A DNA stretch of 64,000 bases from Aristolochia californica. Its lineage: Eukaryota > Streptophyta > Magnoliopsida > Piperales > Aristolochiaceae. The position numbers and the translations under genes were made by a program. Location: positions 18,784,801-18,848,800 of the forward strand of contig JARWKL010000015.1 of the NCBI GenBank assembly GCA_029961685.1, read 5' to 3'. A model generated the notes under the pieces. It did not search any database. It was not told the DNA's origin and worked only from the letters and a program-made list of their open reading frames with translations. Below, piece by piece: positions 57,611 to 64,000 of the stretch (the first letter of the stretch is position 1; each line of letters begins with the position of its first letter).

Positions 57611-58324
57611 TCATAGTTCTTCCTCCCTCCATTCCAATGTCTGAGTTGAGGTTGCATTGCCAACAATAAGTGGCTCTAGGATAGGGCCGCATGGATCAGC
57701 AACAACTCTCCACTTTGTAAAACATTTAGTGTTGAACATGTTCACACAAGCAGCATTGTAGTTGGCCAAACCAACAATGGCACAGAGCAGAGTTAAGTGA
57801 TTTGTTTCTTGTGTAATATGAATAGAAGCCTCCAAAACAAAATAGACTTTTCCATTTGCAGGCCCATACTTGTAGCCAACAAATTTTCTATTAGAGAATA
57901 CATGGAGGACATGTCCACTGGAGTTCACCCTCAGTGTCACTTCCTTGTTGAAGATGGGATCGCTCTTTTCGATCTGAATAGGAGTCATGTACCAAAAGTA
58001 ATTACTGACATCTCCGGTGACTATGATTTGATCCATGAGACGAGAAGCATTCCCAAAGTTAACAAATCCAAAACATTTGGATTTCCTGTCACCTTCACTC
58101 ATTATTACAGCACTTGTAATGTTTCCATACTCGCCAATTATTTTCTTCACAACTTCATCACTAAAAGTCACACCATGTTGAAGAATTTTCACAAACAGTG
58201 GTCGATCATCATACAATTCATCCAAAAAAATTAACACAACTTTTTGAAATGGACTGTTACTGTTGGAAAAATGACCCGAAACAGTCACACTATTGTTGTA
58301 TTCATTCACCACAATAGAATACAT
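57611..58324 (-). CDS. Chimeric ORF in C1: PABP-type RRM fused to beta-galactosidase segment
   Basis: 237 codons, open throughout. Residues ~41-93 match the RRM of poly(A)-binding proteins: RPLFVKILQHGVT, then FGEYG-like IGEYGNITSAVIM and the RNP1 motif KSKCFGFVNF (81-90). Residues ~97-189 match plant beta-galactosidase (GH35): DVSNYFWYMTPIQI, LRVNSSGHVLHVF, NGKVYFVLEA and LTLLCAIVGLANY. These domains never occur together in known plant proteins, so the join is new. The RRM lacks its N- and C-terminal strands, and the galactosidase piece lacks the catalytic domain. It runs on C1's coding strand and could be translated from a C1 transcript, but I have no evidence that it is. The last ~45 residues are unassigned. 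Confidence 0.65.
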   Translation of the reverse strand: MYSIVVNEYNNSVTVSGHFSNSNSPFQKVVLIFLDELYDDRPLFVKILQHGVTFSDEVVKKIIGEYGNITSAVIMSEGDRKSKCFGFVNFGNASRLMDQIIVTGDVSNYFWYMTPIQIEKSDPIFNKEVTLRVNSSGHVLHVFSNRKFVGYKYGPANGKVYFVLEASIHITQETNHLTLLCAIVGLANYNAACVNMFNTKCFTKWRVVADPCGPILEPLIVGNATSTQTLEWREEEL

Positions 58325-58713
58325 CCCATTCCACTATGCAAAAAAAAAAAAAATTGACGGGAGACATAGCTAAGGCCTTGCTGCTTGAATTTTAAGATGG
58401 CCATGATTCCAGAAAGAGTTATTATTCTCCTTGGCGTTGCCGACCAATCAACAACATCACGTTGAGGCTTTAATTTAAACAACTCCCAAGCATTAGTAAC
58501 ACCATTGGAGCAAGGAGAAATAGGTTCATGTACAAAGAGGGTTGCACGCTCCACTGTAAGAAAGTGTGGAACGACAATTGCATACCTGATTATGTGACTA
58601 AAAAGCACGAATGGAAGTCCGTTTACAGCACCACTATCAGGAGCCTCATCTTGTTGAAGTCGTTTCAATTCGAAATCCTCTGGACGAGACCTCTCTTCTT
58701 CCGCCAGGGCCAC
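58306..58713 (-). other. Unrecognised open segment in C1
   Basis: An open frame of 135 codons beginning MALAEEERSRPEDFELKRLQ, with HIIRYAIVVPHFLTVERATLF in the middle. It has protein-like composition but I cannot assign it. It may be another captured piece. A run of A residues near 58336-58349 separates it from the next segment. Confidence 0.4.
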
Positions 58714-58719
58714 AATTTC

Positions 58720-59638
58720 TACTTCGAAATCGAATCCTTGGATTTTTTTGCTTGTCGATTCGCATAAGCTGTCAATGGTGAAGAAATGATACTGCTGTGT
58801 AGAAAATTTTCATGCCCATTTCCAACGTCGAACATGACTTGTTGCCGACGATGAACAGTAGGAAGGCGTGGCCGAAATTTAGAACCTTTCTGCTCAACGA
58901 CGAACAGGTCTTTGGTTCCGCTACAACAGAGTCGGTCCTCGGATTTGTGGTCACCAAATTTTCCAGTACCATTTTTTACGTCGCTTGTGGAAAACGTATG
59001 ACTTCCCGTACGAAAGGGGTTGTGGAATACCCCTCTGATTTCCACAAATCGGGGTCCCTGTCGTCTGATTTCGGAATTTCTGGGGGCTTTTTCGATACAA
59101 AAAGCTCTTGGATTTCATGCGTCTTCTTTTCGGGAAGACGTATGGCATCCAGTGAGAAAGGGTTTAATGTCGAACCCCATTCCAAATTGTCTGACGAAGG
59201 GTGTGCAGAATACCTTTCCGATTTTGGAATTTTTGTGTCCCCAATTTCGGATATCGCCGCCACTAGAGAGACAGAGGGCTCCTTAATTTCTTGCTTCTAT
59301 TGCCCGTCCGAGACAGCGTCTCGATCAACTGCCTCTAGTTCAGTGCTTATTTTGTGCTAGGTGACGGTGAATTTTTTTGGCCCTAGGCCTTTTTGTCCTT
59401 CCAAAATCGTGTCTGCTGCCTCTCCTTCTGTGCGTTTGTCGTGCTCGGAGATTTGAGGTCGTATGACCTTTTCTGGGGCAGCGAGTTGCTTCCTTACATA
59501 AAAATTTCTAATGGAATTTGCATGTCATTCACGTACTCTTTCCAATTCTCTGCAAATACACCGTTCACGTATCTCTTCCAATTCTTTGCATATGGCAATC
59601 CATTTTTCTTGGGATATAGAATGACTCATTGTGTTTCC
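58720..59638 (-). pseudogene. Gag-like leader region of C1
   Basis: On the - strand a frame at 59263-58976 reads AISEIGDTKIPKSE, and PPEIPKSDDRDPDLWKSEGY further on. C2 (60843-60965) has the related EIGDTNLKLDSKFPKSDGRD and PGNPKTEGFSANTSS. This shared part identifies the family. No zinc knuckle or complete gag is seen. Confidence 0.55.
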
Positions 59639-59652
59639 GCTCTGATACCTGT

Positions 59653-60002
59653 TGTTATGGTCCTGGATCTGACACATGGATTCGTAGGGAGGAAGAGGAG
59701 AAAGACGAAAATCAAGCCAAAGGGAAGCTTGAAAACCCTAGGTTCGTTAAGGAGAACGCACACTCTTGAGCTCGTTGAGGAAAACTCAAAACCCTGTTTA
59801 ACCTAAAATCAATGCTTAACATTCTCATTATTCTTACCTCTTAAATAGGGTTCACCATTACAAGGTTTAAGATAAAATATTATAAAAAAATACCCCTATA
59901 AATAAAATATTCCAAAAATAACCTTCTGGCTTAAAACTGAAATAAAATAAAGTAAATTAAAAAAATATATATTAAAATAATAATTTTATTGCGTGCATAA
60001 CA
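59653..60002 (-). repeat. Right (5') LTR of C1
   Basis: 350 bases. Several differences from the left copy are seen by eye (for example tcctgg versus tcccag near the outer end), so C1 is not a very recent insertion. Confidence 0.85.
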
Positions 60003-60119
60003 AAAGCCAGGAGAAAAGTAGATAGATATGTGCTATGGTAGAGGAGATGGAATCTCTATATAAAAACTAGACATATGAGTTGGTGGAGCTTCCCAAGGGA
60101 AAGAAAGCAATAGGGTGCA
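60003..60119 (+). pseudogene. Copia element D, middle part
   Basis: 117 bases between C1 and C2 that continue the reverse-transcriptase N-terminus of element D: MVEEMESLYKN, a stop, then TYELVELPKGKKAIGC. It proves that C1 and C2 are separate insertions into the same older Copia. Confidence 0.8.
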
Positions 60120-60502
60120 TGCAATAACATTATTATTTTAGTTATTTTATTTAATTTACTTTATTTTATTTCAGTTTTAGGTCATAGGGGTATTTTTGGA
60201 ATATTTTATTTATAGGGGTATTTTTAGAATATTTTATTGTAAACCCTAAACCGGGTGAACCCTATTTAAGGGGTAAGAGTAATGAGAAATGGAAGCATTG
60301 AAGTATTAAGAATTAGGTTAAATTTAGCGTAAAAAGGCTTAGAGTTCTCCTCAACGAGCTCTAGGGTTTTCAAGCTTCCCTTTGGCTTGATCTTTCGTTT
60401 TCGTTCTCCATTTCTTCCTTCAATCCTTACTATCATACGGTAATCTGTGGCAAATTGCAGATCTACCCAAAGAATCCTTGCGCCAGATCCGGGACCGTAA
60501 CA
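60120..60502 (+). repeat. 5' LTR of C2
   Basis: Contains repeated 'ataggggtatttttggaatattttattt' blocks and ends gggaccgtaaca. Its start lacks the TGTTATGCA bases present in the 3' LTR. Confidence 0.75.
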
Positions 60503-60516
60503 ACTGGTATCAGAGC

Positions 60517-61284
60517 GGGAACACATTAATATCAGAGCAGGGTTCTCCGACGAAAATCAGCAAAAGTGAATTACTAGAGTTGATCCTCAGATATCAGGCA
60601 AATACTGACAAAAAATTTGATGAGATGTTCGAAAGGTTCTCCAAATTTAATCTCGATATAGAGAGGTTGAATGGGACGATGGACAACATAACAAGTTTAA
60701 CGAGTGGAAGGAACACAATGCCAGCCCAAAACGGAGGGGGAGATGAGTTTGTTGCGAGAGAGAAACTCGCTGTTGAAGTCGCTCGACATGTCTTGGAAGG
60801 GCAGGAGACGCAAGAAATCAGAGCGCCCCCTGTCTCTCCAGCGGCGGCGAAATCCGAAATTGGGGACACAAATCTGAAATTGGACTCCAAATTTCCAAAA
60901 TCTGACGGCAGGGACCCGGGAAATCCAAAAACGGAGGGGTTTTCTGCTAACACCTCGTCGGCGTTGGACAAATTGGGTGAGACCTCAAATCCGAATTCAC
61001 ACCAACAAGGCTCACGGCAAGCAAAACACCTTGCCAAACAGGAGAAGGTAATATTTCCGGTGCTTCTTCTGATCGGGATGTGTTTCGGAGAGCAGTGTGT
61101 CTTGGAAAAATTCCAAGCGGCGACGCCTCAGCGGACTTCTCTTCGTCACCGGAGAAGCAGGAGATCTCATCGGCGTCGTAGGCGAAATATCCGCAAGGAG
61201 TCTCTGTTCGGGGGGGGCCAACGGGCTACGATTCGCCATCGGAGTAGCAGGAGACTCCGTCAGAGAAATTTTTGCCCTGTTTGA
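60517..61284 (+). pseudogene. Gag-like open frame of C2
   Basis: The frame is open from inside the 5' LTR to 61284; the first Met after the primer site is at 60625. It has a coiled-coil-like segment (KKFDEMFERFSKFNLDIERL), then EKLAVEVARHVLEGQETQEI, an acidic and Ser-rich middle, and an Arg-rich tail (RHRRSRRSHRRRRRNIRKES). There is no zinc knuckle. The first part looks like the N-terminal coiled coil seen in some plant Gag proteins; that is an impression only. Confidence 0.5.
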
Positions 61285-61729
61285 GGCCGTGAGGACGGAA
61301 GACGACCGTCACCCGCCTTCGTCAATGCTGTGAGGGAAGGAGCAGTTGTCAACAAGGTTTCCGCACTTACCGACGGCCGCTATGTTCGGGATCGATAGGA
61401 GGATACGGTAAGTTTCCGATTTCCGCAGAAGACTCGTCGGTGAAATTTTTGTCGAAGGAAGAAGATGGGTTTCAATTCAAATTTTCCTAAGTTAGGAAAA
61501 TTTGATGAGCGCAGGAAACAGAGTCGCGCGCCAGACCGGGTTTCTTGAAACGAGTCAACCCAGGCCAACTCGGACCGGGCCACCAAAAAAAAAAAAAAAA
61601 ACTCCAAGTTTGGGCATCCAAAGGGTATTCATAGCTATCACAGATTTTACTTCGACACAGGTGGAGACGTCGGCGTACAGACCCTACTTCCGAGCTTGCG
61701 GACAAGCTCGTCTTCCAGGGGGGGTGTAA

Positions 61730-62168
61730 TGTTATGCACGCAATAACATTAAATGTTATGCATGCAATAACATTATTATTTTAGTTGTTTTATTTAATTT
61801 ACTTTATTTAGTTTTAGGTCATAGGGGTATTTTTGGAATATTTTATTTATAGGGGTATTTTTGGAATATTTTATTTATAGGGGTATTTTTAGAATATTTT
61901 ATTGTAAACCCTAAACCGGGTGAACCCTATTTAAGGGGTAAGAGTAATGAGAAACGAAATCATTGAAGTATTAAAAATTAGGTTAAATTTAGCGTAAAGA
62001 GACTTAGAGTTCTCCTCAATGAGCTCTAGGGTTTTCAACCTTCCCTTTAGCTTGATCTTTCGTTTTCGTTCTCCATGTCTTCCTTCAATCCTTACTATCC
62101 GTACGGTAATCCGTGGCAGATTGCAGATCTACCCAAAGAATCCTTGTGCCAGATCCGGGACCGTAACA
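61730..62168 (+). repeat. 3' LTR of C2
   Basis: Begins with a duplicated terminal block (TGTTATGCACGCAATAACA, then TGTTATGCATGCAATAACA) and has one more copy of the 'ggggtatttttggaatat' block than the 5' LTR. Confidence 0.8.
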
Positions 62169-63360
62169 GTGTATAAGAAGAAATAAACAGTATCAGTAAA
62201 AGAGGGGGCATAATTCAAGGCTCGTCTAGTAGCAAAGATCTTCTCACCTGTGGTTAGACACACTTCCATCACGACAGTGTTGGCGTTAGTAGCACATTCA
62301 GACATGTAGTTGGAGCAGATGGATGTAAAGACAACTTTCTTTCATGGTGAGTTGGAGGAACAGATTTATATGGTACAACCAGAAGGGTTTAGTCACCTTG
62401 GACAGGAACATTTGGTTTGTAATTTAAACAAATAATTTAAACATTTGGAAGCATTCTCCGAGGCAGTTGTACAAGCGATTTGATTCATACATGATCCGGA
62501 TTGGCTACAAAAGATGTGTGTATGATTGTTGTATCTATGTGAAAAGATGTGATGATGATTCTTTTATTTTTCTGCTACTTTATGTGGATGATATGTTAAT
62601 TGCTACAAAAAGTATGAGTGAAGTCAACAAATTGAAGACTTTGTTGAATAGAGAATTTGACATTAAAGATTTGGGTGTGGCCAAGAAGATTCTTGGGATG
62701 GAGACTCGTAGGGATAAAGCTTCCAGGAGATTATGGTTATCTCAGCATAACTATGTTGAAACAGTGTTGGATAGGTTCAACATGGGTAATGCAAAACTAG
62801 TAAGTATACCTTTGGCAAATCATTTTAGATTGTCTACCGCTCAGTGCCCAAAGTTGATGATGACGTTTATGACATGTCAAAGGTCCTATATGCCAATGCA
62901 GTGGGGTGTTTGGTGTATGTTATGGTTTGTATGAGACCATATTTGGCACAAACTATCAACCTTGTTAGCAAGTTTCTTTTAAAATCGGGTCGACAACACT
63001 GGGATGTAGTTAAGTGGATTTTCATCTACTTGAAGGGTACTACAGACTCTGGCATTATGTTCAGCAGATAACAGAGTAGTCCTTCAGTTGTGGGATATGT
63101 GGATACAGACTAAGCAAGGGACTTAGATGACAGGAGGTCTACCACAATGGTCTTCCTATTTGTTGGAAGTCTATGGTACAATCTATAATTACACTATCTA
63201 CTAGTGAGTCAAAGTATATGGCAATAACTGAGGCTGCCAAAGTAGTTTTGTGACTTACAAAGTTGGTCAAGGAGTTGGGTGTCCAAAGTGGAGTTCAACT
63301 GTATTGTTACAATTCGAATGCTATTTATTTAACAAAGAACCAAGTGTAAAACACACGACC
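62169..63360 (+). pseudogene. Copia element D, right part (RT and RNase H)
   Basis: Resumes with VYKKK and FKARLVAK in the reverse-transcriptase domain. It continues through EQMDVKTTFFHGELEEQIYM (~62313), the open segment 62467-62934 with LLYVDDMLIATKSMSEVNKL, then RNase H pieces (QHWDVVKWIFIYLKGT, ESKYMAITEAAKVVL). It ends near 63360 inside RNase H. No 3' LTR was found. Confidence 0.8.
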
Positions 63361-64000
63361 AAGGAATTGATTTCATCACGCAGAATGCAACAAACATATT
63401 GACAAATCCTAATATTACTAAATTTTGATAAAAGCCTCCGGTCTTTTATTTCGTTCTTCCTACAACACATTTTACCACTCGTCTTGGCATAATAAACAGG
63501 ATACCAATTATATATCCTCATAACTGACTTCCTGTTGACGTTCCAATGAACCAATCAAAAACAAGTTTGGAGAACCCTCGACGACTGCATGGGGTAGCCA
63601 CGGCAGAGCTCAAGCAGACCCACGATCACGCATAGCTATTTCTCATTTGTATTTTATTGAAATCGTTAGTAATCAGAACCCTAGCAAATGTGCATTAGTT
63701 ATATTTCCTTCATCAAAAAACACAAGCCACCTCATTAGTTATATTCTGCACTTAAAAAACTTGCATTTTAGTTACCAAAGAGGGAGGAGCAGATTAAAAA
63801 CTGCATGTTTTTTTCTAGCAGGAGTCGCTCCCATTCCAAGCTTCCTCCTGGTTGGCAGCTTCGCGGTTGCCACACATGCCGCTGCCATCACCTTCGACGG
63901 CGTATGGGCTCCTCCCCCCATAGAAACCCGATAAAGGAACAGCTCCGACGGAGCAGGGCGCTCCGAGCTGAATGAGTCTGCTGAAGAAGGCCGTTGTTCA
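63361..64000. other. Right edge, possible first exon on the - strand
   Basis: After the end of element D no clear feature is seen up to ~63780. The last ~220 bases are GC-richer. On the - strand an ATG at ~63879 opens MAAACVATAKLPTRRKLGMG and ATPARKKHAVFNLLL, which looks like a plastid-type N-terminus, with a possible GT donor near 63775. This is too little to call a gene. Confidence 0.2.

Larger units (their letters stand above)
55800..60002 (-). mobile_element. LTR element C1, non-autonomous, with captured host-gene pieces
   Basis: LTRs 55800-56147 and 59653-60002 (TGTTATG ... CATAACA). Flanks are aaagt (55795-55799) and aaagc (60003-60007), a 5-bp duplication with one difference. The primer site (minus strand ACAGGTATCAGAGC, 59652-59639) and polypurine tract (minus strand CCAGGGGGGTGTAA, 56161-56148) show that it reads on the - strand. 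No protease, integrase or reverse transcriptase is visible. Instead the 3.5-kb interior has a gag-like leader (~58976-59263, EIGDTKIPKSE and related) and, below 58300, fragments of several unrelated plant proteins, each annotated separately. Confidence 0.85.
60120..62168 (+). mobile_element. LTR element C2, non-autonomous sibling of C1
   Basis: Same LTR family as C1 but on the + strand. The 5' LTR (~60120-60502) is followed by ACTGGTATCAGAGC (60503-60516), the primer site. The 3' LTR (61730-62168) is preceded by 'ccagggggggtgtaa', the polypurine tract. The 1.2-kb interior has only the gag-like leader and Arg-rich low-complexity sequence, with no pol and none of the captured pieces of C1. Flanks gtgca (60115-60119) and gtgta (62169-62173) could be a target duplication with one mismatch, but a few bases of element D appear to be missing at the junction. 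Confidence 0.8.

Overview
The window is nuclear DNA from a flowering plant. Evidence: spliced genes with long introns, a TIFY-CCT-GATA factor, a telobox-Myb (TRFL-type) gene, a plant-type TIM17, and many Copia LTR retrotransposons, PIF/Harbinger and hAT-like DNA transposons. I cannot name the species. Three genes look intact; nearly everything else is transposon sequence at different stages of decay.

Layout. 1-7.2 kb: an eight-exon TIFY-CCT-GATA transcription factor on the + strand; its third intron holds a 5'-truncated LINE on the - strand with a 17-bp target duplication. 7.2-14.4 kb: no gene seen, then old Copia pieces on both strands between two ~310-bp direct repeats. 14.5-17.6 kb: a five-exon TRFL-type telobox-Myb gene on the - strand, with one GC-AG intron. 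18.5-27.6 kb: two head-to-tail PIF/Harbinger elements of ~4.5 kb, both with broken transposase genes. 27.9-32.3 kb: a Copia relic, an 873-bp hAT-like element with 8-bp target duplications, an internally deleted Harbinger relative and a broken Raf/CTR1-like kinase fragment. 32.7-33.4 kb: a one-exon TIM17 gene on the - strand. 34.4-34.8 kb: a broken gene of unknown function.

35.2-47.2 kb is a nested pair. Copia element B (- strand, decayed) has a young, nearly intact Copia element A (6.7 kb, 1320-residue polyprotein) inserted in its left LTR; B's right LTR keeps the empty target site. 47.5-52.5 kb is another decayed Copia (E, + strand). 54.9-63.4 kb is a Copia (D, + strand) split by two members of one LTR family with no reverse transcriptase (C1, 55.8-60.0 kb, - strand; C2, 60.1-62.2 kb, + strand).

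The most unusual item is C1. Between its LTRs, beyond a gag-like leader shared with C2, it carries a patchwork that I read as pieces of at least five or six unrelated plant genes: a poly(A)-binding-protein RRM, beta-galactosidase, vacuolar H+-pyrophosphatase, a PPR protein, a KUP/HAK potassium transporter and a copine C2 domain, all on C1's own coding strand. The RRM and beta-galactosidase pieces share one open 237-residue frame. This looks like a multi-gene-capturing non-autonomous LTR retrotransposon, comparable in principle to maize Bs1. All family calls come from motifs recognised by eye; no search was run.
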